64,000 bases of DNA from Promethearchaeia archaeon (GCA_029856145.1 JAHQWK010000001.1:372001-436000), one strand, 5' to 3'. Positions 26,625 through 36,580 are shown, counted from the first letter of the stretch. The notes: generated from the sequence alone by a model not told the origin. Numbers and translations are program-made.

Positions 26625-27497
26625 TCATTCGCTTTTTAATTGTTCTTTTATTCTATTATTCAATGCTTTAAGATTTTCAATTATTTTAATTTGAAGGTTT
26701 CTTGGTAATGGCTCGAGAATCTTATCCAATTTCTCTTTACTAATTTTATTGTTAGTTTTATAATTCTTAATTAGGAAAACAATAGTTAAAGTTGGTGAAA
26801 TAATAAGAAATCCATAGAAAAAATAAGAAATTGTTATAATTTGAGAACCAGGAAGGAGTAATTGTATTCCAATAGTACCATAATTTATGAAAAAAAGAGT
26901 TATTATGTTTAGTATGTTTAAAATAATGAAAACGAAAAAAGTGATGTAAGCAACCATCCTAAAATTATTCAATTTTAGAAATGAAAATATATTTCTTAAA
27001 TCTTTAGAAAATGGTAGAGTTGATCTGGCTTCAGTTGTGTCTGTTATAATTTCTATCTTTGTATATTTCCATGAATCAATAAAAATCCAAAAAAAACCAA
27101 ATGTATATAAAAAGATAAGAAATCCTAAAAAATATGAGATATAATTAAGAACTATATGAGGATTATATAATGATTCTCCACCTAACCAAAAAATTAAGAT
27201 TAGTTGGAAAAGCGTACAATAAAATAACCGATTTGCATGTTTTCTTTCTAAACCTAAAGGATTATATACAATAAGACTATTCTTAAACTCAGTTTTCATT
27301 TTATTACTACTAAGAATTCTAAAAAATAATGAAAATGTAAATGTAATTAAAGGAAATAATAATAGGAGTATATTTTCCCCTCCTTGAGCAATGATTAATA
27401 AAAATAGGAAAGTGAACAAACTCGAATCTCTTAAAAGACTCTCAGAGATTAAGGCTCTTAATGATAAATAATGGTTATTATTATTTTTTTCATTCAT
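26625..27497 (-). CDS. Multi-pass membrane protein, 290 aa
   Basis: Six to seven hydrophobic segments (about residues 20-60, 90-160, 180-260) with a charged tail KLDKILEPLPRNLQIKIIENLKALNNRIKEQL. No catalytic motif or transporter signature recognised. Convergent with the Ras-like GTPase. Confidence 0.65.
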   Translation of the reverse strand: MNEKNNNNHYLSLRALISESLLRDSSLFTFLFLLIIAQGGENILLLLFPLITFTFSLFFRILSSNKMKTEFKNSLIVYNPLGLERKHANRLFYCTLFQLILIFWLGGESLYNPHIVLNYISYFLGFLIFLYTFGFFWIFIDSWKYTKIEIITDTTEARSTLPFSKDLRNIFSFLKLNNFRMVAYITFFVFIILNILNIITLFFINYGTIGIQLLLPGSQIITISYFFYGFLIISPTLTIVFLIKNYKTNNKISKEKLDKILEPLPRNLQIKIIENLKALNNRIKEQLKSE

Positions 27498-27596
27498 TTT
27501 CTTTATTAAAATATACTTAATAAATAAATTTTTATGATTTCTACTATTCCACTATATAACTTAAACACATTAGTACTGTAATGTTGTGTAGAAATT

Positions 27597-28694
27597 ATGA
27601 ACACTAAACTAACTGATAATAGAAAAACTCCTCTCTACGAGACTCATTTAAACCGTGGCGCTCGTATGGTTAGTTTTGCTGGATGGATGATGCCAGTTCA
27701 ATACGAGAGCATTATAAAAGAGCACGAAGCAGTTCGTTCTAACGCTGGTGTTTTTGACATATCACATATGGGAGAATTTATTCTTGAAGGTAAAGATGTA
27801 ATTGATTTTCTTCAATATGTAATGATAAATGATCTTAATTTATTAGAACCGTCTAAAGGTCAATATTCTTGTATGTGTTATGAAAATGGAACTGTTATTG
27901 ATGATCTCGTTTATTACGAGGAAAATCTAGAGCGTTTTAGAATGATTGTCAATGCAGGTAATATCGAAAAAGACTTCCAGTGGTTAAAAGATCATATTGG
28001 TAAAAAAGACGTAAAAATCACAAACCTTTCAGAGAAAAGAACCCGTGTGGCTTTTCAAGGTCCTAACGCAGATGAATTGCTTCAACCTTTAGTAGATGTA
28101 GATTTATCAAAGATCAATCGATTCTATTTTGTTCATTGCACTATTAAAAACAATCCTGTTTTTCTAGCGAGAACGGGATATACTGGAGAGAGAGGATTTG
28201 AAATATCTTTTGAAAATGTATTTGCAGAAAAAATATGGAATGATTTGATAGAGACCGGAGCTATGCCAGTAGGATTAGGCGCAAGAGATTCTTTGAGATT
28301 AGAAGCATGTTATTCACTTTATGGGCACGAAATAAGTGATTCTATTACTCCTGTTGAAGCGGGCCTTTTTTGGCTAGTGAAGCCTAAGGAGGGAATTGAC
28401 TATATTGGAAAAGAAGTTTTATTGAAACAAAAATCTGAAGGAACAGAAAGAATCTTAGTAGGTCTTAATTTAATTGATAAGGGTATTATTAGAGAGAAAT
28501 ATAAAATCTTTAAGGATGGCAATGATATTGGATTTGTTACCTCTGGTGGGTATTCACCTACGCTTAAAAAAACTATTGGTTTAGGACTTGTAAAAAATCA
28601 ATATAAGAAAGTAGGGACTGAAATAAAAATTGAAATTCGCAATAAACTCTTAAGAGGAGAGATAACAACTACACCATTTTACCGTAATGTGTAA
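27597..28694 (+). CDS. gcvT: Glycine cleavage system T protein (aminomethyltransferase)
   Basis: 365 residues, normal size. Transfers the methylene carbon from the lipoyl arm of H protein to a tetrahydropterin and releases ammonia. Motifs: TPLYETHLNRGARMVSFAGWMMPVQY (start), VFDISHMGEF, LARTGYTGERGFEI, GLGARDSLRLEACYSLYGHE and GLVKNQYKKVGTEI. First gene of gcvT-gcvH-gcvPA-gcvPB, spaced 36 nt from gcvH. The folate-contacting residues (D in VNAGN and E in TGYTGERGFE) are present. Confidence 0.96.
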   Translation: MNTKLTDNRKTPLYETHLNRGARMVSFAGWMMPVQYESIIKEHEAVRSNAGVFDISHMGEFILEGKDVIDFLQYVMINDLNLLEPSKGQYSCMCYENGTVIDDLVYYEENLERFRMIVNAGNIEKDFQWLKDHIGKKDVKITNLSEKRTRVAFQGPNADELLQPLVDVDLSKINRFYFVHCTIKNNPVFLARTGYTGERGFEISFENVFAEKIWNDLIETGAMPVGLGARDSLRLEACYSLYGHEISDSITPVEAGLFWLVKPKEGIDYIGKEVLLKQKSEGTERILVGLNLIDKGIIREKYKIFKDGNDIGFVTSGGYSPTLKKTIGLGLVKNQYKKVGTEIKIEIRNKLLRGEITTTPFYRNV

Positions 28695-28719
28695 AAAGAA
28701 CGATTTATAGCGAAGAAAA

Positions 28720-28733
28720 GGTGAAAATTTATG
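28720..28733 (+). promoter_or_regulatory. Ribosome-binding site GGTG, 7 nt before gcvH ATG
   Basis: GGTG at 28720-28723 precedes the ATG at 28731 by 7 nt, exactly the spacing seen before mch and before the two ATA-start genes. Confidence 0.7.
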
Positions 28734-29126
28734 GATTATGAATGTCCTAATAATTTAAAATACGCTTCAACTCACGAATGGATTAAAATTGAAGATTCAG
28801 TGGCAACAGTTGGAATTACTGATTATGCCCAATATCAATTAGGTGATATTGTATTTGTGGAACTTCCTGAAATTGGTATGGTGTTTGAAAGAGGAAGTAA
28901 TGCGGCAGAAATTGAATCAGTAAAAGCTGTTGGTGATTTAATCATGCCATTATCAGGAGAAATTATTGGTATAAACGAAAATCTCGCTGATAACCCGGAG
29001 AATGTTAATTCATCTCCCTTTGAAAATGGATGGATGATTAAAATCAAGTTTTCTCACCCGAGTGAAATAGATGAGCTTTTATCTGCTGAAAAATATAAAG
29101 AAATAATCCAAAACGAAAAACATTAA
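28731..29126 (+). CDS. gcvH: Glycine cleavage system H protein
   Basis: 131 residues. Lipoyl carrier that shuttles the aminomethyl group between P, T and L proteins. Lipoylation site EIESVKAVGD with Lys65; flanks THEWIKIEDSVATVGITDYAQYQLGDIVFVELPEIG are standard (cited in part). Second gene of the operon, 30 nt before gcvPA. Confidence 0.97.
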   Translation: MDYECPNNLKYASTHEWIKIEDSVATVGITDYAQYQLGDIVFVELPEIGMVFERGSNAAEIESVKAVGDLIMPLSGEIIGINENLADNPENVNSSPFENGWMIKIKFSHPSEIDELLSAEKYKEIIQNEKH

Positions 29127-29156
29127 AATTTTTTTCCTTATTGTTTTATTTAATTT

Positions 29157-30527
29157 TTGAATAATTTAATAACTGAGTTGTTTAAATTGGATTTTGTACC
29201 TCATGATGACAAAACTGTTAAAGAAATGTTAAATGTAATTGGTGTAAAATCTTTACAAGAACTATTTCAAGATGTTCCTAGCGATTTAATTATTGAAAAG
29301 CTTAATTTATCTTCTGGATTATCTGAACCAGATCTTATACGTCAATTGGAAAAAATTTCTCATAAGAATAAAGTATATTCAAGTTCTTTCTTAGGAGCTG
29401 GGTGTTATTTTCATTATATCCCCTCCTTAGTTGATTTTGTGACCTCTCGGTCAGAATTTTATACAGCTTATACACCATATCAAGCTGAAGCTAGCCAAGG
29501 ATATTTACAAGCTATTTATGAATATCAAACAATGATTTCTAGATTAACTCAAATGGATGTTGCTAATGCAAGTATGTATGATGGATCAACCGCTCTTGCT
29601 GAAGCAGCTATCATGTCTACAATTATTACACGGAAGAGTTCTGTAATATTACTTAGAGGAATTCATCCTGAATATGTAGAAGTTATTAGAACCTATTGTT
29701 GGGGACAAAATATTAATATAAAATCTGCAAATGAAGAAAATCTAAAAGATATGTTATCCGACGATGTGGCCGCAGTACTATTTCAAAGTCCTAATTTTTT
29801 TGGTGATATTGAAGATGTTTCTAACATTATAAAAAATGTGAGAGATAATTGCCCTAATTGTTTGATCATTCAAGTAATGACAGATCCAACATGTTTAGGA
29901 GTTTTAAAACCTCCAGGAGCAACTGACGTTGATATCTTTGTCGCTGAAGGACAATCATTTGGTATAACACCTTCTTTTGGTGGACCAGGATTAGGAATCT
30001 TTACTGCTAAACAAAAATATTTAAGAAAGATGCCAGGAAGACTGATTGGAAAAACGAAAGAAATAAATGGTGAAAAAGAAGGATTTATTTTAACATTGCA
30101 AGCACGTGAACAGCATATTCGAAGAGAAAAAGCAAGCTCTAATATATGCACAAACCAAGCATTATGTTCATTAGCAGCACTGACATATCTCTTAGCATTA
30201 GGAAGAACTGGTTTAAAAGAGGTTGCAAAGCAAAATATTCAAAAAACACATTATGTAAAACAAAAACTTAGTGAAATTCCTGGTTATAAAATATTAAATA
30301 AAAAGCCAACATATAATGAGTTTTTAGTCAAATGTCCCGACATTGAATTTTTAATCGAGCAATGTAGACAACAAGAACTTTTACCTCCTTTAAAACTTAC
30401 GAATTATTATCCTGAAATGAAAAGTATCGCCTTAGTATGTGTAACTGAAATGAACTCAAAACAATCAATTAATAATTTCCTTGAAGCCGCTCGTTCTGCT
30501 TCGAAAGATAACGTGGAGGGGCAATAA
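29157..30527 (+). CDS. gcvPA: Glycine dehydrogenase (decarboxylating) subunit 1
   Basis: 456 residues, the split-P form common in archaea and many bacteria. Together with gcvPB binds PLP and decarboxylates glycine. Motifs: GAGCYFHYIPSLVDFVTSRSEFYTAYTPYQAEASQG (quoted in part: FYTAYTPYQAEASQG), DVANASMYDGSTALAEAAIM, GGPGLGIFTAK and REQHIRREKASSNICTNQAL (cited in part). Starts with TTG at 29157; no in-frame ATG nearby and the preceding T-rich stretch lacks a clear ribosome-binding site. 2 nt from gcvPB. Confidence 0.95.
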   Translation: MNNLITELFKLDFVPHDDKTVKEMLNVIGVKSLQELFQDVPSDLIIEKLNLSSGLSEPDLIRQLEKISHKNKVYSSSFLGAGCYFHYIPSLVDFVTSRSEFYTAYTPYQAEASQGYLQAIYEYQTMISRLTQMDVANASMYDGSTALAEAAIMSTIITRKSSVILLRGIHPEYVEVIRTYCWGQNINIKSANEENLKDMLSDDVAAVLFQSPNFFGDIEDVSNIIKNVRDNCPNCLIIQVMTDPTCLGVLKPPGATDVDIFVAEGQSFGITPSFGGPGLGIFTAKQKYLRKMPGRLIGKTKEINGEKEGFILTLQAREQHIRREKASSNICTNQALCSLAALTYLLALGRTGLKEVAKQNIQKTHYVKQKLSEIPGYKILNKKPTYNEFLVKCPDIEFLIEQCRQQELLPPLKLTNYYPEMKSIALVCVTEMNSKQSINNFLEAARSASKDNVEGQ

Positions 30528-30529
30528 TC

Positions 30530-31966
30530 GTGTGTTCTAATATTCAATTAATTTTTGAAAAAGAAACTGAGAATGAACTGAAAAATTTTGTACCTCAAAT
30601 GGATATTGATGAAGTTGATATTAATGAAATTTTACCGAATACTCTACAAAGAAAAGATTTACCAATTCCCAATATTCCAGAAGTTGAAATAGTTCGTCAT
30701 TTCATTAATTTAAGTAACAGAAATTATGGAGTAGACTCAGGTATATATCCATTAGGTTCATGCACCATGAAATATAATCCTAAAGTAAACGAAAATATAG
30801 TTAGAATGCCTGAATTTACCTATATTCATCCTTTGCAAGAAGAAAATGATGGTTGTCTTGAATTGCTCTATCACATCTCTAAATTATTAGGAGAAATAAC
30901 CGGTATGGATGGATTTACATTGCAACCGGCAGCTGGAGCTCATGGAGAATTAGTTGGCTTATTAATAATGAAAAAGTATTTTGAGAGTAAAGCTCTTAAA
31001 AAGCTTAAAATTATTGTGCCAGATTCTGCTCATGGAACTAATCCTGCATCGGCAAAAATGGCAGGATTTTCAATTATAGAAATACAATCAAACAAATACG
31101 GAGAGATTCCATTAGATCAATTAGAATTTGCTATGCAGGAAGGTGATGTTGCGGGTATTATGCTTACTAATCCCAATACACTAGGAGTATTTGATAGACA
31201 AATTAAGGAAATCACGAAAATTGTTCATGAAAATAGCGGACTATGCTATTATGATGGGGCAAATATAAATCCAATGTTAGGAATCTGTCGTCCTAGGGAT
31301 ATGGGATTTGATATTATCCATTTAAATTTGCATAAAACGTTTTCCACTCCGCATGGTGGTGGTGGTCCAGGATCAGGACCCATTGGAGTCGTAAATGAAC
31401 TTATTCCTTTTCTTCCTGAACCTTGCTTAATTTCAACTCAGCAAGGGATTGTGTGTAACGAGAACAATGATAAATCAATTGGAAGAATAAAAGCCTTTTG
31501 GGGTAATTTCGGGGTGATTGTTAGAGCATATGCTTATATTTTAGCTCTAGGGGCTGAAGGATTAAAAAGAGTTGGTCAAGTCGCTGTTTTAAACGCTAAT
31601 TATTTAAGAGTTCTCTTGCAAAAGAACTTCAATCTTCCTTTTAACCGAATCTGTCAGCATGAATTTGTACTTTCGGATCGAGGTATGCCTAATGAAGTCA
31701 CGACTGAAGATATTGCAAAACGTATTCTCGATCATGGATTATATGCACCCACAATATATTTTCCATTGATAATCTCTGGTGCTTTAATGATAGAACCTAC
31801 TGAAACTGAGTCAAAAAAATCGTTAGATTATTTTGTGGAAGTAATGAATAAAATATATGAAGAAGCAAAGAATGATCCCGAAATTTTAAAAAATGCACCT
31901 CATAATACCTCTGTTAAACGTTTAGATGCCGTCTTAGCAGCAAGAAACCCAATATTACATGATTAA
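30530..31966 (+). CDS. gcvPB: Glycine dehydrogenase (decarboxylating) subunit 2
   Basis: 478 residues. Catalytic half that holds PLP: HLNLHKTFSTPHGGGGPGSG with Lys269. NYGVDSGIYPLGSCTMKYNP and PDSAHGTNPASA are conserved. GTG start with a GGAGG motif ~10 nt upstream inside the end of gcvPA. It closes the operon; the fourth component, dihydrolipoyl dehydrogenase (L), is not in this window. Confidence 0.97.
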   Translation: MCSNIQLIFEKETENELKNFVPQMDIDEVDINEILPNTLQRKDLPIPNIPEVEIVRHFINLSNRNYGVDSGIYPLGSCTMKYNPKVNENIVRMPEFTYIHPLQEENDGCLELLYHISKLLGEITGMDGFTLQPAAGAHGELVGLLIMKKYFESKALKKLKIIVPDSAHGTNPASAKMAGFSIIEIQSNKYGEIPLDQLEFAMQEGDVAGIMLTNPNTLGVFDRQIKEITKIVHENSGLCYYDGANINPMLGICRPRDMGFDIIHLNLHKTFSTPHGGGGPGSGPIGVVNELIPFLPEPCLISTQQGIVCNENNDKSIGRIKAFWGNFGVIVRAYAYILALGAEGLKRVGQVAVLNANYLRVLLQKNFNLPFNRICQHEFVLSDRGMPNEVTTEDIAKRILDHGLYAPTIYFPLIISGALMIEPTETESKKSLDYFVEVMNKIYEEAKNDPEILKNAPHNTSVKRLDAVLAARNPILHD

Positions 31967-32043
31967 CATTATAAATTTTTAAATTTTTAAAGTCTATAAC
32001 AATATAAGTTCTAAAGTAGTATGAAAAATATAATTTAGATTTT

Positions 32044-32057
32044 GGTGTACAAAAATA
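32044..32057 (+). promoter_or_regulatory. GGTG ribosome-binding site and ATA start codon of XPD-like gene
   Basis: GGTG at 32044-32047, 7 nt, then ATA at 32055-32057. No ATG, GTG or TTG exists in frame between the stop at 32031 and the conserved N-terminal motif, and the spacing equals that of gcvH and mch. Confidence 0.6.
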
Positions 32058-34022
32058 AAATATCTATCTTTTTTCCCTTACGAGAAATTCAGAGAAAATC
32101 AAGAAAATATAACTAAACAAATTGAAGAAAGTTCAAGGTCAAAAAAAATCACTTTATTATTAGCTCCTAATGGTACAGGAAAGACAATTATTGCCTTATG
32201 CAGCTTACTCCCTTTAGCATTTGAGAAGAATCTAAAAATTATTTATATGTGTCGGACACATTCTCAAAATCGTAGAATAATAAAAGAATTGATAAAAATC
32301 TCACAAAAGAAAGTCGATGACAATCTTAAGGTTAAGCTTAATGGTATTTCGATAAGAGGCAGAAACGAAATGTGTTTAAATAAAACATTATTATCTCTCA
32401 AACTAAATCCAAGGGAAGCTATGTCTGTTTGTAGTGATTTAAGAAAAAATCGGAATTGTATTTATTTCTTAAATTTATTAAAAAAAAGGGGACAAAGTGA
32501 AAACCCATTATCAATCGCGCCAGAATTATTTAATAAGCCAATTGATGCAGAAGATTTAATAATATTCTGTAAAGAACATAAATTCTGTCCTTATTTCTTA
32601 AGCAAATTTTTACTTGAAGCAATGAAAGTTATTATTTGTAATTATCAATGGATTTTTAATCCTTTTATTCGTGAATCTTTTCTAGAATTTATTGGTCAAG
32701 AACTCCAAAATTGTATCTTAGTATTAGATGAATGCCATAATATAATTGACGTTGCCACAGAAATTAATTCAAAAAAAATCACACCATATTCATTAAGAAT
32801 CTGTTTAAAAGATCTTGAAATGTATAGATCCCCTATTTTAATGCAAAGTTTCGTAAAAATATTATTAGATCAATTACGAGTTAAAAAAAAAAATCTTAGA
32901 TTGGAAGAAAAAGCATTAGAACCAGATAAATTATTAATATCGATTTATAAAAAACTAGGATTTTCTGATCTAAATGGATTTAAGAATTTTATTGAAGAGC
33001 TTCATGATTTCAGTGTATCTATTCATGAGGAAAAATTAGCAAATGGAGAAATTTCGAGAGACTTTGTTGGTTCATTAGCAGAATTTTGGTTGAAGTGGTT
33101 AGAAACATATTGGTTAGAAAATTATTTCTTTTGTTATAATGTTAAAGCGAATAAAGGAAAGCGATTAATCTCACTTGAAATTGTAGCATTAGATCCAAGA
33201 GAAATTGTAATACCTATTTTGAAAAAAGGATATACATGCTTAAATCTCTCTGGAACTGTAAACCCATATGTTTATAATAATTTAATGGGATTGAATGAGT
33301 GCGGCAAGAGTTATAAAGGCATTATTGCAGATTCACCGTTTAGTAATAGAAATATCAAGGCTATGATAACAGAAGGTGTAGATACTAAAAGAGATAGTAG
33401 AACTCCGACTATGTTTAAAAAAATGACTGAAAAAATTGATGAAGTTTTACATTGCACTCCCGCAAATATCGGAATTTTCTGTGCCTCCTATAAAATCCTT
33501 AAAGGATTATTAACAAATGGACTTGAGACTGTTGTAAAAAAGAATAAAAAAAGACTATTCATTGAGGAATCTGGATTATCTGCCTCGGAAAATGCTTTAT
33601 TAGTGGACGATTATAAAAGCATGGCTACAAATGGAGGCGCCGTCTTATTAGGTGTATGTGGGGGAAGAAATTCAGAAGGAGAGGACTATCCTGGGGATTT
33701 CATGAACTCTGTAATTATTGCCGGATTTCCATATCATTTACCTACTCCAAGAGTAGAAGCAAAAATAAAATATTATGATAAAGTATTTAATAGGCAAGGC
33801 TGGAATTTCGCTTACTTATACCCCGCTGTACAACGAGCAAATCAAGCTTCAGGAAGACCAATAAGAAAGATTTCTGACAAAGGGGCAATAATTTTCATGG
33901 ATAGTAGATTTAAAGCAAAATATAAATGGATTTCAGATTGGATAAGAAAAGAATTAGAAATAATTCCTGATAAACCAAATGCTATACTTCAGAACTTACA
34001 CTCTTTTTGGAATCCTAAATAA
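32055..34022 (+). CDS. XPD/Rad3-like superfamily 2 DNA helicase, probable AUA start
   Basis: 655 residues if read from the ATA at 32055. Predicted N-terminus (M)KYLSFFPYEKFRENQENI matches the FFPYxxFRxxQ start of the family. Walker A APNGTGKT (37-44), DECH box LDECHN (225-229), and helicase motifs LNLSGTV, GVCGGRNSEGEDY and QASGRPIR. Cysteines at about 107, 126, 135 and 172/178 in the insert are candidates for the 4Fe-4S cluster. 5'-3' helicase of DNA repair type. In the standard start set only the first ATG at 32247 would be available, which would delete Walker A. Alternatively a +1 frameshift in T6C3 (32069-32077) would join a TTG at 32042. Confidence 0.9.
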   Translation: MKYLSFFPYEKFRENQENITKQIEESSRSKKITLLLAPNGTGKTIIALCSLLPLAFEKNLKIIYMCRTHSQNRRIIKELIKISQKKVDDNLKVKLNGISIRGRNEMCLNKTLLSLKLNPREAMSVCSDLRKNRNCIYFLNLLKKRGQSENPLSIAPELFNKPIDAEDLIIFCKEHKFCPYFLSKFLLEAMKVIICNYQWIFNPFIRESFLEFIGQELQNCILVLDECHNIIDVATEINSKKITPYSLRICLKDLEMYRSPILMQSFVKILLDQLRVKKKNLRLEEKALEPDKLLISIYKKLGFSDLNGFKNFIEELHDFSVSIHEEKLANGEISRDFVGSLAEFWLKWLETYWLENYFFCYNVKANKGKRLISLEIVALDPREIVIPILKKGYTCLNLSGTVNPYVYNNLMGLNECGKSYKGIIADSPFSNRNIKAMITEGVDTKRDSRTPTMFKKMTEKIDEVLHCTPANIGIFCASYKILKGLLTNGLETVVKKNKKRLFIEESGLSASENALLVDDYKSMATNGGAVLLGVCGGRNSEGEDYPGDFMNSVIIAGFPYHLPTPRVEAKIKYYDKVFNRQGWNFAYLYPAVQRANQASGRPIRKISDKGAIIFMDSRFKAKYKWISDWIRKELEIIPDKPNAILQNLHSFWNPK

Positions 34023-34086
34023 TTCTTTTTTCCGGTAATTTAAATAAAAAGAGAATTTTTTTTGAAATAATCAATATATTGGCTCT

Positions 34087-35886
34087 TTAAGTGTTTGGTA
34101 ATCGAAGATTCTTTATCAATGCATATAACTCAATTAATTTCATAGTTACAATACTCCATCTAAAATTTTTTTCTACTCTTTTATAGCAGTTTTCTTTAAT
34201 CTTATTGTAATAATTTGGATCTAATAGTACTAAAGATTTAAGTATTTTATCAGGAATCTGATTAACTAATTGAAGATTCTCAGCTTCATATATAGCCTCC
34301 CTATTTTTTACTTTCTCAGAAATTTCCTTTAATTTAAAGAGAGAGATTAATACATCCGCAAATTTAGCTGGATTATCTTTCTCAATTAAGATCCCTGTAC
34401 CTATTTCTGGAAAATTTCTAATATCTATTATTGATTCTTGAAATCCTCCCACTTTTGTTGCTATTACAGGTAATTTTGTAGACATTGCTTCTAAAGCGAT
34501 GATACCAAATGGCTCCCATCTAGATAAAGCACAATAAACATCAGAGGCAATATGAGCAAGATGAAATATATCTGTTGCTACTCCAAAAATAATTCTCAAG
34601 TTGTTAGGATACTTTTTAACATATTGAGCATAAGTCCGAATTTCATTTAAACTATAATCAGTAGGTAATATGAGGAATAAAAATTTAGCATATGGGATTA
34701 CTTTGATTACTATAGGAATAGCCTCAAAAATTGTTTCAAATCCTTTTTGTGGGGAGATTCTTCCAGTTGTAATTACTAAAGGACCCGATTGGTCAAAGGC
34801 TTTAATATATCCGTTCTTGACGAATTCAGTTCCATTTGAAATCTCATTAATCACTTTTAAAACCTTTTCTGATTGAATTAATGGGCTCCTGTCTAAATGG
34901 GATAGCTTATGGGTTAACAAAAATTTCTTCATATCTGACAAAGTTAGGCTCTTTTCATATGATATATGTAAAACATCTCTTATTTCTTGTTCATGATTTT
35001 CCAATATTTGCTTAAAAATTTCATTATAATCCCAATCACAACCGTCCCACACGAAATTCGATTTGAATTCAATTAACTCCTTACCACAATTTGGAATTAT
35101 ATCTGACTTTAAATAGGATTGACTTACAGTTGTTACTAAATCACTGATAAATGCCCCTACTTGTTCTATAGTAGGTGGTTGATACTCTCCACTTATTTTT
35201 TCACATATTGAGAAAATTTCACGAAAAGTTAATGATTTAATACCTTCTTTAAAATGAATAGAAATTGGAGTTTGGTCTATTCCACATACTCTATAAAAAT
35301 CTATCGCATACCTCGGCCAAGTCAATAAATGAATTGTAATTATTGACGCTACATCTAATCCATTTTTAGCTAATATTTGTTTTATTCCAATAAATGGTAT
35401 AACGGCATGATAATCATGAATATGAATTATATCTGGAAGGATATCTTTACGATTATCAATTAAATAATCAATATAACAACACATTCCAATGCTAAAAAGG
35501 CAAATCTTTCCACTAAGCGTGTCTGGATTATATACAATTTTATCATCCAAAAATCTATTAGTAAATGAATTTTCCCCATGTAATAAAATAATATTTACAT
35601 TATTCATTTTTGATTTATAGAAGGCAATATTATATGTCGATTCTGGTTCATTTATTCCAAAACGTGAAGGATTGATTTGTCCTACACAGTTAAATGGTAA
35701 CTTTTCCCATTCAAGAGTTCTTTCTAGCTTTTGTAATTGACCGTGTGAAGGGATAAACATTGTAATATTATAATCATTAGCTAAATGTTTAGCTTGATTT
35801 GCAGGTACTTCTCCGAGCCCGCCTACTTTAATGATTCCCGCGTATTCAAAAGTAAATATCCAAATGTTATCTTTGTTAACTTTCAA
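34087..35886 (-). CDS. Starch/glycogen synthase-like glycosyltransferase (GT5-like)
   Basis: 599 residues. The N-terminus carries the ADP-glucose-binding K-x-GGLGEVP motif (KVGGLGEVPANQAKHLA), then HIHDYHAVIPFIGIKQIL (the acceptor region); the C-terminal GT-B domain has TTGRISPQKGFETIFEAIP and SRWEPFGIIALEAMSTKLPVIATKVGG. Makes alpha-1,4-glucan from a nucleotide sugar. It has an unusual ~130-residue inserted segment after residue ~215. A GH57 enzyme is encoded 9 kb away and may belong to the same polysaccharide metabolism. A related GT4 trehalose/sucrose-type function cannot be excluded. Confidence 0.82.
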   Translation of the reverse strand: MKVNKDNIWIFTFEYAGIIKVGGLGEVPANQAKHLANDYNITMFIPSHGQLQKLERTLEWEKLPFNCVGQINPSRFGINEPESTYNIAFYKSKMNNVNIILLHGENSFTNRFLDDKIVYNPDTLSGKICLFSIGMCCYIDYLIDNRKDILPDIIHIHDYHAVIPFIGIKQILAKNGLDVASIITIHLLTWPRYAIDFYRVCGIDQTPISIHFKEGIKSLTFREIFSICEKISGEYQPPTIEQVGAFISDLVTTVSQSYLKSDIIPNCGKELIEFKSNFVWDGCDWDYNEIFKQILENHEQEIRDVLHISYEKSLTLSDMKKFLLTHKLSHLDRSPLIQSEKVLKVINEISNGTEFVKNGYIKAFDQSGPLVITTGRISPQKGFETIFEAIPIVIKVIPYAKFLFLILPTDYSLNEIRTYAQYVKKYPNNLRIIFGVATDIFHLAHIASDVYCALSRWEPFGIIALEAMSTKLPVIATKVGGFQESIIDIRNFPEIGTGILIEKDNPAKFADVLISLFKLKEISEKVKNREAIYEAENLQLVNQIPDKILKSLVLLDPNYYNKIKENCYKRVEKNFRWSIVTMKLIELYALIKNLRLPNT

Positions 35887-36124
35887 GATATTTCAATCTT
35901 TTTAGAACGCATTTAGTGGTTTAAAACCAAAAAATTGTGTACATCTTTAATTATAATTAAGTCTAATTCGTTAAAAAAAGAATTTAATTAAAACTTAATT
36001 AAAATTGGATTTGTTTGACTCAATTACGACAAAAAGTAAATTTAATAACTATTAATTAATCGTAATTATCAATATTAAACAACCAATATGAAATAATTAA
36101 AAAAAATTCTTGGTGATAATTGAA

Positions 36125-36499
36125 ATGGTAAATTTTGAAGTAATAGATACTGGAAGCCCTAAAACTGGACCCTATAATCTTGGCATAAAGGCTAGTAACC
36201 TTATATTTATCTCAGGACAAGTTACTACTCCAGACGCGAGAGATATTAAAGAACAAACATTAGCTGCATTTGAAAAAATCAAAAAAATATTAGAAGCTGC
36301 GGGAGCACATGTCTCAAACTTAGTGAAAGTAACTGTTTTCTTAAAAAACATGTCTGATTTTAAAGAAATGAATCAAGCTTACAAAGAATTTTTCGAACAA
36401 AATGGTGTCTCTGAAAAATTTCCCGCAAGAAGTACTGTCGAAGCAACTTGTCCACTTCCATATGGATTGATTGAGATTGATGCTATAGCACTATTATAA
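36125..36499 (+). CDS. ridA: RidA (YjgF/YER057c/UK114) family enamine deaminase
   Basis: 124 residues from ATG 36125; GGTGAT upstream is the ribosome-binding site. Hydrolyses reactive enamine/imine intermediates from PLP enzymes. Motifs: SPKTGPYNLGIKASNLIFISGQ, LVKVTVFLKNMSDF and FPARSTVEATCPLPYGLIEIDAIAL (partly quoted) including the conserved Arg and Glu of the active site. Divergent from the starch-synthase-like gene. Confidence 0.95.
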   Translation: MVNFEVIDTGSPKTGPYNLGIKASNLIFISGQVTTPDARDIKEQTLAAFEKIKKILEAAGAHVSNLVKVTVFLKNMSDFKEMNQAYKEFFEQNGVSEKFPARSTVEATCPLPYGLIEIDAIALL

Positions 36500-36567
36500 T
36501 CTAAAACTCATGCAATTTTCATTATTATTTCTTTTCTTTATATCTTTATATTTTCTTCGGAGGATAC

Positions 36568-36580
36568 TTTATATAAATAA
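36568..36580 (+). promoter_or_regulatory. TATA box of M20 peptidase gene
   Basis: TTTATATAAATAA, preceded by a purine-rich GGAGGATAC that could act as the TFB-recognition element, about 50 nt upstream of the coding start. Confidence 0.5.

Noticed and set aside
32247..34022. Helicase gene starting at ATG 32247
   Set aside because: This start would remove the FFPYxxFR and Walker A motifs, which are coded immediately upstream in the same frame.
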